Assembly: GCA_902728285.1 (NCBI GenBank)
Contig: CACVBU010001307.1
Coordinates: forward strand, 1,080,787-1,144,786
From: Clytia hemisphaerica
Lineage: Eukaryota > Cnidaria > Hydrozoa > Leptothecata > Clytiidae
Reading direction: 5' to 3'
DNA: 64,000 nucleotides
Both the position numbers and the translations under genes were made by a program. Of the stretch, positions 35,730 to 46,900 are shown in pieces (position 1 is the first letter of the stretch; each line of letters opens with the position of its first letter). The notes below the pieces were generated by a model. That model was not told where the DNA came from, did not search any database, and worked only from the letters and a program-made list of their open reading frames with translations.

Positions 35730-38700
35730 AATCTTAGCGAGAGATTATTAAACTCCTGTATCGAAGACCCGGCGTCACCCTTTACCCATTTGAAGAAGAA
35801 TTGATCAAAATGTCGTCCTCCCAGTTAGAAAAGCACCCAGAAATTTTGTCACCACTGTGGAATGGAAAGTTACACGAGTCTTACACAGTCGTTTGTCGCA
35901 TGACTTAGAGTCAAAGTTTCTAAATATGCATTAGGATTTTTCATATCTCTTTTAGTTTTAAAGTCAAATCCATTTTGAATTGTTCCATTTAGATCATTTT
36001 TGACAATTAATCAACGATATAATTAAAAATTGAAACATCTCATTATCTGACCATTTTCAGTCGTTTAGACCTTTGTTGAAAAGCTTTAATTCTTATCTCT
36101 TTATTTTCGTTTCTTTTTGTAACGTTCTAAACATAAATCCACTCAATACTATCTTTTCAACGATGTATTGCTTTAATCTCAGCTTTTATGTCTCAAAACG
36201 CTTATTAGAACTATACGCACACCGCATATTCTTTTGGAACATGTATGCAAACTCTATTACCAGTAGCATAATTTGTAAGAATTGAAAGGATTGAAAGAGT
36301 CCACAGTACAGTAACAAACTAATTAAAGTAAACCGAAGTATGGAGCTCACAGCAACAAGAAAATTGTTTCATGTTTTTATGTAATGGAAATGAGAAAGTA
36401 AGAAGGACATTAATTAATTGTTTTTCTGTATCTCAAGCAGACCCAGTATACCTTATCATCTTTCGATTGTGTTTTTTATACCGTCGCTAATTTTATTCCA
36501 TTTAAAATCACCATTTCACTTGGTAGTAAACCCCACGCCTTTATCTGCTGATGAGTGTTTTTACCCCCTAATCATGAGAAAAAAGCAGCTCTATCCCATA
36601 GAGTTGAAGTTGAAGTTGAAGCTGAAGGTCAAGTGAAAATTGGAATTGTGAGCAAAGTTCCTACACGTGGCAGGATAGGTTCCACCATGGCACTGAGAAA
36701 GGGGTGTCGAGGATGCTCCAGACTGATGGTATAATCACCCTTAACTCTTGCAACGAAATTTTTGTCTAATGAGCCTTATATGTTTTCTCAGATACACATT
36801 TTTTTATAAGCAACACCAATTTTTGGCTCAGGTCTGAAAACTGCTAAGGATTTTCCGGATTTCAGCTAAAAGGGTTTATGGATTTTGAGCCAAGAATGCC
36901 TAGCAGCTTCCAAGATTTTAGCTCTTTAAACTCATTTTATGTCTAAAATACCTCAAATTTGGCATTCAAATACCATTAATCTAAATTTTAATGCGAAATT
37001 AAATTTTCCGTTCCTTTTGGAGGAATTTATTGCATTTCCCAAAGTTTGACCCCATAATCTTTCATATTGTCTTAAATTTAACACCATTTACTCTAAATTA
37101 GCCTATAAGAACTCAGTATTTATGACAAACGAAAAACTTGAACATAAGTCTTCTTACCGTTCAGGCTCTCATTCTCTTCAATATTTGACATGATGGCTGT
37201 AATGTTTCTTTCTCCGTGAGTGATACGCTTTCAAGGGATGCCTGAAAACTGTCCTAATCAAACAATGAATGGCCAAGAACAACCACATCAACTTCTTTTG
37301 TACAACTTCTATTGCATACAAAATGTGCAATACTAAACATCGTAAAAAACAATCAAAACAAAACAAAAAAGGATTGACATAATTTCTTCAAAAATTACAA
37401 TTTACAATGTCATGACAATCATGCTCTATTCTCTTCTCCAGGAAAATCTAAAAGGAATAGTTTCATTCAAGAACAATTTCAGCAAATTAATGACCGGAAA
37501 ATGAGCTTCAAATCCGACTGACAACCAGATCACGACATCACTTGCACAAATAGATGAAAGAAAACATCATAAGTCACTGTGTTATTTTGTCTGTTTCTTT
37601 CTACACAGACGATTCAAAAAAAACGAACCATCTAATCTAAATTTATCGCATCATAATGACCATTCAGTGACCGCAATTTTCTTTTTAATATCGGTAATAA
37701 AACTTCATTTGTTAGATATCTACTGTCGTTTTGAATAAGATTCCACATCCTATAAGAAGATACTACAGTCATTTTCTACTTTCTAGCGGAAAACGACCAG
37801 TTCTCGCATAAAGTTTCCTCTGCCACTTTCTAGTCGAAAACAACCAGGACTCCGGGTAGATGAAAATAAGCTTCGGAAAATTAGGTAATCCCACACAAAA
37901 TTTTCAGTACCTTTACAAAAAAACCTTTTCCAATTTCATGCCAGCTATCCTGGGAGATTATCCCAAACAGCGGAAAGATCTCGGAAAAGTCAGTGGAATC
38001 TTGTTGCGAGAAGTAGAATCTTAAGCAAAACGACAGTATTTTTCGTAGCATACATCTAAACCGCATTAACGCACGACTTGTTAGTCGCAGCCTTTGTAGC
38101 CCGGGGTCCAGGTACAATCAGGGTCGAAATATATTGGGAATTTTGGTTAATTCCTCGTTTTCAGCAATTTAAAGTTCGGGCAAAAAAGTAGCTTTTGGGC
38201 AAATTGATAAATTTATTCGAATATTCCAATTTGAGAGGGATTTATAGACTTCTAGGCTATATTCTGAGCCCTATTGGACCATTCTTGGACTTTTAGTTCC
38301 TCAGATCCTAAGGTCCTAAGTCTTATTACGTCTAGCGTTAAAACTCAAGGTTAAAAAAAAAAAAACTCCACCCGTCCAACCTAATTTAGAGCGCTTCCCA
38401 ATCGTTTGTGGTTGTAAGATTTCGTGGGAATTTCCCTTTTTTCTCAAATATTATGACTTTTGATTGTAGTTCTCGATTTTGAGCTTTTGCTTATGTGGAC
38501 TGTAAAACTGTCCGCCATATTGTAGTTCTTTTTGGAAGGTAAAAATAGGATAAAGCAACATTTCTTTTCGAAAATAAGGTATCTTAAATCTGTTAATAGT
38601 GTTCAATTATATTTTTCAACACCAAGTACTTTTTTTGTGGTTTGGAATTTTTGTGTTTTTCTTTCAAAATGGCGGACTCGTCAATTGCGCCTAGTCTACT

Positions 38701-38820
38701 ACGCTTGACTCAGCGTCATCAAAAATTATCAAAAACCAAAGTTCAGCCAGAAACCAGACTCTAGTCTATAGCCTCAGAGTCAGAAGATTTTTTTTACGAT
38801 TCAAAATTTCTTATTAATGT
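35730..38820. other. No supported gene
   Basis: AT-rich; frames in both directions lack splice context or recognisable motifs. A half element of the TTTTTATAAG family starts near 36799. Confidence 0.45.
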
Positions 38821-38854
38821 AAATGAAATTTCTTTTCAACGAGGGGGGGGCAAG

Positions 38855-39140
38855 CATTGAAGTATAAGCCCGAAGGGCTAGAATCGAATCTCTAACCTTT
38901 CTCAGGCAAGAAAAAGTGAAGCCTTAAAATATGCGCCTTATTTTTGACGACGGATTGAATCTAGCAATTCTTTTGTTTTCGAGTGATATTTTTTTCGAAA
39001 TTTAGCGGTAAATTTTAGTTTCAATCTGCCATTTGTGTAAAAACAAGGCAGGCCGCGCAACTTTGGTAGGATTTCTTGGCTTCAAATCCTACCATTACCA
39101 AGGAGATTCGATTCTAGCCCTTCGGGCTTATACTTCATTG
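38855..39140. mobile_element. hAT-like MITE, copy 1
   Basis: The termini are CATTGAAGTATAAGCCCGAA and the near-perfect inverse of it; about 38 bp pair. The element is flanked by the 8-bp direct duplication GGGGCAAG (38847-38854 and 39141-39148). An 8-bp target duplication is typical of the hAT superfamily. No ORF of note. Confidence 0.85.
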
Positions 39141-39507
39141 GGGGCAAGTATGTAAGATCTCCCGATTCGCACAAGTGTCTAGGCGGCCTTAAAGTTTCTT
39201 GTTTGAAGAAAACTCGTCCCAAGCCCCCAATTTGGCAAAAATCAAGGAGACTGCCGAATATATTTTTCGAAATTCATAAACGGAGGGGGGTTAGAGGCGT
39301 TGATAGTGGAAAAATCAAAAAAATACGAAATGGGGGAGTGGCGTTTATTAGGTTGGCAAACGATATCATACTCCAGGATGTATCGTCTCTTATTTTCCTC
39401 CTATTTTCTACTTTCCTATCTTCTATCCTGATTTTCTGTCTTTCTCAAGTGTTTCTAACTATTTTTAAGTATTTTTCTGAAATTTGCCCGTACCGGTGAA
39501 ACAGGTC

Positions 39508-39592
39508 TCCGACCCAGGCTCGAACCACCAAATGCAAGCGACCTTGGCTTAATAACCCAACGCCTAACCGCTTACGCCAACGAGACACGGTA
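39508..39592 (-). repeat. tRNA-derived SINE head
   Basis: On the minus strand, an A-box-like TTGGCGTAAGCGGTTAGG and B box GGTTCGAGCCT. The arms do not form a complete cloverleaf. The adjoining GAGCTCCAACCCTAACCCTA text at 39708 recurs at 50021. Confidence 0.55.
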
Positions 39593-39968
39593 GAATGCTG
39601 TCATTCACAAATACTTATAGCGTGTAATTTACAGACCCTAATTAAGAAGTTAAGTCACAGGGTACGAATGACCCTAAGAAGGCCTTCGGCCTTATATTGT
39701 GACTCTCGAGCTCCAACCCTAACCCTAACTGATAATAACCGAACCCCCGTCTAGGTCCGCAGATTGAAAAATTTCACTTGCATCCTGGAGTATGATATCG
39801 TCTGCCAACCCGTTTATTGCCCCGCAGGGGCTTTTGTTGCTTCACGTAGCGGACTTGCTCGCCAGAAAAATATTCATGTTCATGTTGTTTCTTCCGATTC
39901 TGAGCGGGCCGCCGCGGTTAAAAAATGTTCGCGCGCACCTAATATTATATCTCTTTCGTTTGCTACTT

Positions 39969-40845
39969 CAAATCAATAACTCTTGATTGAAGGCCATATA
40001 CCTTTCGGTAATTAGTTCTTAGAAAGTAAACAAAGGATGGCGAAAAAATTGAGCATACTTATTTTTATTATAAGCATCTACTTTATAAGAATCAAATCAA
40101 TATCTCTTGATTGAACACAATATGCCTTTCAGTAATTAGTTCTTACAAAGTAAACAAATTATGGCGAAAAAGATAAGCATATTTATTTTTATTATAAGCA
40201 TCTACTTTATAAGAATCAAATCAATAACTCTTGATTGTAGGCAATATGCCTTTCGGTAATTAGTTCTTAGAAAGTAAACAAAGGATGGCGAAAAAATTGA
40301 GCATACTTATTTTTATTATAAGCATCTACTTTATAAGAATCAAATCAATATCTCTTGATTGAACGCAATATGCCTTTCAGTAATTAGTTCTTACAAAGTA
40401 AACAAATTATGGCGAAAAAGATAAGCATATTTATTTTTATTATAAGCATCTACTTTATAAGAATCAAATCAATAACTCTTGATTGTAGGCAATATGCCTT
40501 TCGGTAATTAGTTCTTACAAAGTAAACAAAGGATGGCGAAAAAGATGAGCATGTTTATTTTTATTATAAGCATCTACTTTATAAGAATCAAATCAATAAC
40601 TCTTGATTGAAGGCAATATGCCTTTCGGTAATTAGTTCTTACAAAGTAAACAATCGGTGGCGAAAAAGATGAGCATATTTATTTTTATTATAAGCATTTT
40701 TTTATAAGAATCAAATCAATAACTCTTGATTGAAGGCAATATGCCTTTCTGTAATTAGTTCTTATAAAGTAAACAAAGTATGGCGAAAAAGATGAGCATG
40801 TTTATTTTATTATAAGTGACTACTTTATAAGAATCAAATCAATCA
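39969..40845. repeat. 124-bp tandem repeat, seven units, with alternating unit types
   Basis: Units starting CAAATCAATAACTCTTGATT occur at 39969, 40093, 40217, 40341, 40465, 40589, 40712 and a partial one at 40835. The period is 124, once 123. Units 1 and 3 share one set of variants, and 2 and 4 another, so a 248-bp dimer was amplified. Each unit contains TTATTATAAGCATCTACTTT. Confidence 0.92.
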
Positions 40846-41236
40846 AAAGAATTTTTGGCCTTTCCACTGTGATAACATGTGAGTGATAACTTCTCTTTTT
40901 GAGATGTGAGCGACCGTCTATCGCATGTCATCTCAAATGTAAAGTTGAAACTAGTCCTTCTTCCCCCGACTTAAATTTTATCGATAAAACGAATTTAAAA
41001 TCTACACATGCGTTATTTTGCTTACTTAGGGATATTTCGAAAGGAAGCTCTGCGGGGCATTCTTAGCGACAGCTACTTGCTAGTTAGGCACCTGAAGGTA
41101 ATTTATAAACGTTTTGTCAATCAAGAAAAGTTAAGTTTTAAGATTTGCACCGCTTTTGAGATGACGGATTGAATCTAACGTTTTCTTGGTTTTTAAACGA
41201 TACATTTTATTTTAGACGATTTTTGAGACCTGTACC

Positions 41237-41525
41237 CAATGAAGTATAAGCCCGAAGGGCTAGAAGTCAATCTCCTTGGTAGCATTTGAAGCCAACAAAT
41301 CCTACCAAAGTTGCGTGGCCTTGAACGGCTCGCGTGGTTTTTACACAAATGACAAATTGAAACTAAAATTTACCGCTAAATTTCGAAAAAAATATCAGTT
41401 GTAAACAAAGGAATTGCTAGATTCAATCTGTCGTCAAAAATGCGGCACATTTTTTAAGGCTTCACTTTTTCTTGCCTGAGAAAGGTTAGAGATTGAACTC
41501 TAGCCCTTCGGGCTTAAACTCAATG
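41237..41525. mobile_element. hAT-like MITE, copy 2, opposite orientation to copy 1
   Basis: It has the same termini as copy 1 (CAATGAAGTATAAGCCCGAA at the left), with the internal sequence inverted relative to copy 1. It is flanked by the 8-bp duplication CCTGTACC (41229-41236 and 41526-41533). Confidence 0.85.
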
Positions 41526-41544
41526 CCTGTACCTGTAGGCTCTG

Positions 41545-41720
41545 CTCTAAAGTTTTAGCCTCGTTTTGGCGGAAAACTCGTCCCCAGGCCCCAAAAATCA
41601 AGATTTTTAAAAAATGAAAAAGATTCTTCCAGATATTCACCCAAGGAACAAGTGTGCAAAATTTCAGCTAAATCCGACAATTTTTGAAGTTTCCAGGCTG
41701 CTTTTTTTAGGGGAAACAAT
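41545..41720 (-). repeat. Fragment of the satellite-like element
   Basis: One reverse-oriented unit (TTTTAGCCTCGTTTTGGCGG to TTTTGAAGTTTCCAGGCTGC) without the terminal motifs, directly after hAT-like copy 2. Confidence 0.7.
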
Positions 41721-41973
41721 AATTACAAGGTCTCAAAAGAAGGAAAAAATTTTCCGGGGGTTTTGTTGTTTGGAATTGCTTAGGCCAGGATTGCTAGTAA
41801 CGGCTTGTCACTGTGCCGGGTGCATACTCGGCGCCTTGGGCCCCACAGGGTTGCTAGTAACGGCTCGAATTTCAGTCAGGTTAAAAAAGGGGCAATTTTA
41901 CTCATATTATAATAACATTACCCCCGTCTTTTTTGTCATTCTATAAGTATTTCCAAATTTTAAGTTTTGCTGT

Positions 41974-42055
41974 GCGAGTGTGGCTCAACGGATAGCGCGC
42001 TGGGTTTCTGATCAGAAGTTCTTTCATTTGGTGGGTTCGAACCCCGGTCGGGTCG
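41974..42055 (+). repeat. tRNA-derived SINE head or tRNA pseudogene
   Basis: A box TGGCTCAACGG and B box GGTTCGAACCC are clear, but acceptor-stem halves GCGAGTG and TCGGGTC do not pair and the D stem has a mismatch. Confidence 0.55.
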
Positions 42056-42099
42056 ATAATTCAAGGTCAGTTAAAACACTTTAGAATAGTCAATAAACA

Positions 42100-43600
42100 T
42101 AGTAAACTGTCGAACGTGCTAACCGCACTGGCTCAACTTCAGTATCTTTGAAATCATTCGTAGGCCCAATTGTAAACTTAATGGCTTAAGAAAAATTATA
42201 GCATTTTGGGTTTTAGCCTCGTTTTGGCAAAAAACTCGTCCCAGGCCCCAAAAATTAAAATTTTGAAAAAATGAAAAAAATACCCCAGGGATTTGCCCAA
42301 GGATCAAGTGTGCAAAATTTCAGCCAAATCGGACCATTTTTGAAGTCTCCAGCCTGCCCCAAAGTTTTAGCCTCGTTTTGGCGAAGAACTCGTCCCCAGG
42401 CCCCAAAAATCAAAATTTTGAAAAAATGAAAAAAACACCCCCAGGAATTTGCCCAAGGATCAAGTGTGCAAAATTTCAGCCGAATCGGACCATTTTTGAA
42501 GTCTCCAGCCTGCCCAAAGTTTTAGCCTCGTTTTGGCGAAAAACTCGTCCCCAGGCCCCAAAAATTAAAATTTTGAAAAAATGAAAAAAACACCCCCAGG
42601 GATTTGCCCAAGGATCAAGTGTGCAAAATTTCAGCCGAATCGGACCATTTTTGAAGTCTCCAGCCTGCCCCAAAGTTTTAGCCTCGTTTTGGCGAAAAAC
42701 TCGTCCCCAGGCCCCAAAAATTAAAATTTTGAAAAAATGAAAAAAACACCCCCAGGGATTTGCCCAAGGATCAAGTGTGCAAAATTTCAGCCCAATCGGA
42801 CCATTTTTGAAGTCTCCAGCCTGCCCCAAAGTTTTAGCCTCGTTTTGGCGAAAAACTCGTCCCCAGGCCCCAAAAATTAAAATTTTGAAAAAATGAAAAA
42901 AACACCCCCAGGGATTTGCCCAAGGATCAAGTGTGCAAAATTTCAACCCAATCGGACCATTTTTGAAGTCTCCAGCCTGCCCCAAAGTTTTGGTGACAGA
43001 CACACACACACACACACACAGACAGACATTCTCAGATTGGGCTCTTCCAGAAAAAATCCGTTCATGGGGGGTGGAGGATATATTATTTTTTTCATGAATT
43101 ACCCCTGGACATTTTGATTTTTAGCCCCCTGGACACGGGTTATACCCCTGGACAAACATCAAATCAACCCCGTGGACACAAAAAATTACCCCTGGACATT
43201 GGAATTTAACCCCTGGACATTGCAATTTTTTGGTATTTTTTCAATACCCCTGGACAATTCATCCTCCACCCCCCATGAACGGATTTTTTCTTGAAGAGCC
43301 CATTCTAGCTCAACTGAAGTTGAGAATAAGTTAGAAAAGTCACCAGGGGGTCAAAAAGAAGCCTCAGAGAAGATAGGCAGAGATAAAAAGTCGATGTCGG
43401 TTTTCCTTCTTTTGAGAGCTTGTAATTATTGTTTCCCCTTTTTTAGCCTCGTTTTGGCGAAAAACTCGTCCCCAGGCCCCAAAAATCAAATTTCAGCCAA
43501 ATCGAACAATTTTGGAAGTCTCCAGGCTGCCCCTAAGTTTTGGAACATACACACAGAAAGACAGACATTCTCAGATTCTAGCTCAACTGAAGTTGAAAAT
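42100..43600 (-). repeat. Satellite-like element: about 155-bp tandem units with (CAGA/CA)n tail
   Basis: Units starting TTTTAGCCTCGTTTTGGC occur at 42211, 42365, 42520, 42676 and 42832 and are nearly identical. The structure ends in a CA/CAGA microsatellite (about 42995-43025) and a terminal motif TCTAGCTCAACTGAAGTTGA, here split by a nested element. A second, single-unit copy is at 43441-43590. The other end carries GTCGAACGTGC and AGGCCCAATTGTA. Confidence 0.85.
43037..43307. mobile_element. GGGCTCTTCC-TIR element inserted at ATT, copy A (nested)
   Basis: Inverted ends GGGCTCTTCCAGAAAAAAT, then a second paired block TGGGGGGTGGAGGATA. The 3-bp duplication ATT flanks it. The interior repeats a word like TACCCCTGGACAAA about seven times. 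It sits inside the 3' end of a (CAGA)n-tailed satellite element and splits that element's terminal motif. Confidence 0.8.
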
Positions 43601-43998
43601 AAGCAATTTTCAGCTTATAAAAAGATATCATGACGTCAAAAGCAAACTTGAGAATGATTGAAAAGTACCTGAATGCGTTGCAATGGTTGGCAATGATTCA
43701 TTTCTACAAAAAAGAGAGAACGAAGGCCACCTCAATTTTAAAGTTTGCTTTTAACGTTATTATCAGGGATAATGGCTATTTAAAGTTGCTGAATAAAATA
43801 ACTACTAAAAACGTTGCCTAATTTACAGTATGCAACTGTTAATGGACAGAGAGAACTTTGATTCTTTTTTAATACCTGAAGTTTATGAGTAAAACTTTCA
43901 GAGAGGCACTGCCAAAATTATGGTTGGAGCAAGAAACTTGGTTAAAGGAAAAAATGATCAAAGTTATAGGTTTCTGTACAAGGTATTTATTGTGATCA

Positions 43999-46900
43999 TT
44001 ATGATGGTGGTGGTGCACCGAAGCCGCCGCCATTTTGAGCTGGTGGAGGGCCACCACGTCCACGACCAATACCGCCAAATCCACCACGCTAAAAAAGGAA
44101 AACAACAACGAATTAAAGGTAACATTCCATATAGTGAAAAGATTTTAGATAATGCATGCAAGGAAAGATTTCACTTTGCATCAGGAGAAAATCTTTTTAT
44201 TTGAGGCGGCTTACGGCGTCTAAGCCAATAAATACTTTAAATTGGAGTAAATGTCTTTTTAAATTTAGTTGCGTTCTACCTATTATTAGATAAACACAGA
44301 GGATATAAAAATATTTATATAGCATCTTGATGGAGCCAAAATTCCATTATCAAGGGAACCTTGGATACGAAAAGATGCAGTCCAGATAAGATTTAGTGCA
44401 TAACCAATTAGCCCAGGTCCCCCAAAGCTTATTGATTGATTGGATGGAGTAATTAAAGTGACTTGGCTGGACTTGGTTGTATACGGTAGTATTCCAACTT
44501 AAGGCTTTTGCTTTAATTCCAAATCTAATACAGTGAATAATTCAGATATTTAGAGGAGAATGTCTTTTTAACTTTAGTTGCGTTCTACCTATTATTAGAT
44601 AAACACAGAGGATATAAAAATATTCATATTGCATCTTGATGGAGCCAAAATTCCATTATCAAGGGAACCTTGGATACGAAAAGATGCATTGACATATGGG
44701 ATGGACTGGTATCTGAAGTGCCTTCCTTTCCTTAGTAGTCAACCCCACAACGACTAGTGTTGGTTAATTTTTCTAATCAATTAGATGATTCCAGACCAAT
44801 CTATCAGGCACCGTGAGTTAGTCTTAAAATATAAGGCTTTTAGGGGCGTTTCAGAACTAGGGGTAAGGGGTGGGGCTTTTCCTGTTACCATCCCTGAACT
44901 TTTGATGGTCTTTTTGAATTAAATCTGGCTTAAAAGGTTCTTGACAAAATAAGGTATCTTTTAACAAACTTTTTTGGTAACGCGACATATCAGGCATGAA
45001 AAATTTCCTGAGGCAAGAAGGCTTATTTTATACTAAATATTCATTAGCAATAAATTACAGTTTGAGCAGGCTTGAGCAATATATCAGAGATAAAAATAAA
45101 TTTGAACTGAGAATGTGTCTTCAATTTAAATTACACTTTCTGTCAGAAATGTCATCATGCTCAAGATGTAAAAAGTTTTAGGTGTCAAAATTTTATGTTG
45201 AAGCTTTGTTATATAGTCGAAAGCTTTATTTCAGGAGCTTATGAACATTAGTTTCCCCACCGAACAGAAAAGCCCACCCTCTAGTACCAATGTGGTTGAG
45301 ACGTCCAATAGAAATTAAAAAATTCTAAAAAGCGAACAACCAGCAATTTAGATTTCTTTTGAATCAAAGGTAGAAATGTCTTTTTAAATTTAGTTGCATT
45401 CTATCCATCGTTAGATAAACACAGAGGATATAAAAATATTTATATAGCATCTTGACGGAGCCAAAATTCCATTATCAAGGGAACCTTGGATACGAAAAGA
45501 TGCAATCCAGATAAGATTTAGTGCATAACCAATTAGCCCAGGTCCCCCCAAGCTTATTGATTGATTGGATGGAGTGATTAAAGTGACTTGGCTGGACTTG
45601 GTTGTATACAGTAGTATTCAAACTTAAGGCTTAATTCCAAATTTAATACAGTGAATTATTCAGATATTTAGAGGAGAATGTCTTTTAAACTTTAGTTGCT
45701 TTATATCTATTAATAGATATACACAGAGGATGTAAAAATATCATTGTTGCATCTTGATGGAGCCAAAAAACCATTAACTAAGGAATTTTGGATACGAAAA
45801 GATTAATGAAACATAACATGGCAAGCAAATATAACTATAAGAATCTTAAGATCACCCAGGGGGGGGGGTCGGTACTTAAATCTCAGACATCATGACATTT
45901 AGTGACGTGGTGAAATAAAAGAAATTTTTGAAAAATCTTAGTATTTTGTTCTAAAATCAGCCAAAATGGAGCATTTTTTTAACAATTTTGGAAAATATAT
46001 TTTTTTTTTCAGGAATTTTCAAAAAAATCTTCAGAAATCTTTCAGAATTTTTCCAATTTTTTAAATATTTTTATGTACAGTTCAGCACAGTTTAGTAATA
46101 AAATTATATTATTTTGCAGATTTGATGCACTAAATTCGACTAGGTTTGTAACAACGACCCCATTTTGATAAATTTAAAGCCGTAAGGCAATTACTTTTTT
46201 ATTTTCTGGTTTACGGAATCGTCGACGTTTTTTTTGCAAAAATAAAATTGAAATTCATAGAAATTTTATTTATTTTTGCACTTCCGATTCTGTTTAATCT
46301 GCCATGAAATGGATTTTTTTTAGAAAACTTCATTTTATAAGAGCAGGAAAGGAAGATAAAAGGGTATAAAAACAGATATCTCTTTTTCCCAATATGCTTC
46401 CTCCAATTTCCAGCTGAAAAACTTTCTTTGATTTTCTGCTGTGTATGTAAGTTTCCTCAAAACACATTTTATTTTCTCCAACATTAAAGTTTGAAAACAA
46501 CAATTTTATTTTTATTTTTTTCCATCCTCCGCTCCAAAAGATCATCTCCAACAATGTCCGTAAACCAGAAAATAAAAAAGTACTTGCCTAAAAGGGCAAA
46601 AAATGGGTGGTATCTATGTTAAATTGCTCAAAATAATTTTAGTACATGTGTACTAAAATAACATTTTCGAAAAATAGGTGGGGGTATGTCAAAAATTAGC
46701 GAAAATCCTTTTAGTACTCATGTATGTCTTACATTTTAGTACTGACCCCCCCCCTGGATCACCGTAAGGCAAACCTGGACTCATGTCAACTAAAATTCTG
46801 ATTAGATATTACTAGAATTACTTACGAATTCTGGCTTGAAGTCTGATCCAGCTCCTCCTTTGTCTCCACCATCACGTCTGTAAGAATCACGGTCACGGTC

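Larger units (their letters stand above)
44249..45806 (-). repeat. Duplicated two-unit snoRNA cassette in RPS10 intron 3
   Basis: The cassette of units 1 and 2 with its spacer (44249-44688) reappears as units 3 and 4 with a related spacer (45374-45806). The spacers share long blocks, for example AAGCTTATTGATTGATTGGA and CTTGGCTGGACTTGG. This implies a unit duplication first and then a cassette duplication. The roughly 685 bp between cassettes is unrelated. Confidence 0.8.

Noticed and set aside
37158..37191. Minus-strand start codon MSNIEENESLN followed by a good donor GTAAGA
   Set aside because: Could be a first exon, but its phase does not fit the 34.8 kb exon candidate and no partner exon was found.
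39716..39732. Telomere-like CCCTAACCCTAA
   Set aside because: Only two copies, and the same phrase recurs in a dispersed repeat at about 50.0 kb; not a telomeric tract.
39969..40845. CRISPR-like array
   Set aside because: The whole 124-bp unit repeats without unique spacers, and the genome is eukaryotic.
42476..43015. 179-codon minus-strand open frame with three identical protein repeats
   Set aside because: It is the translation of the 155-bp satellite units; stop-free only because unit length and composition allow it.
43630..43821. Plus-strand frame starting MTSKANLRMIEKYLNALQW
   Set aside because: Composition is protein-like, but there is no promoter, splice or homology support and it ends just before the RPS10 3' end.
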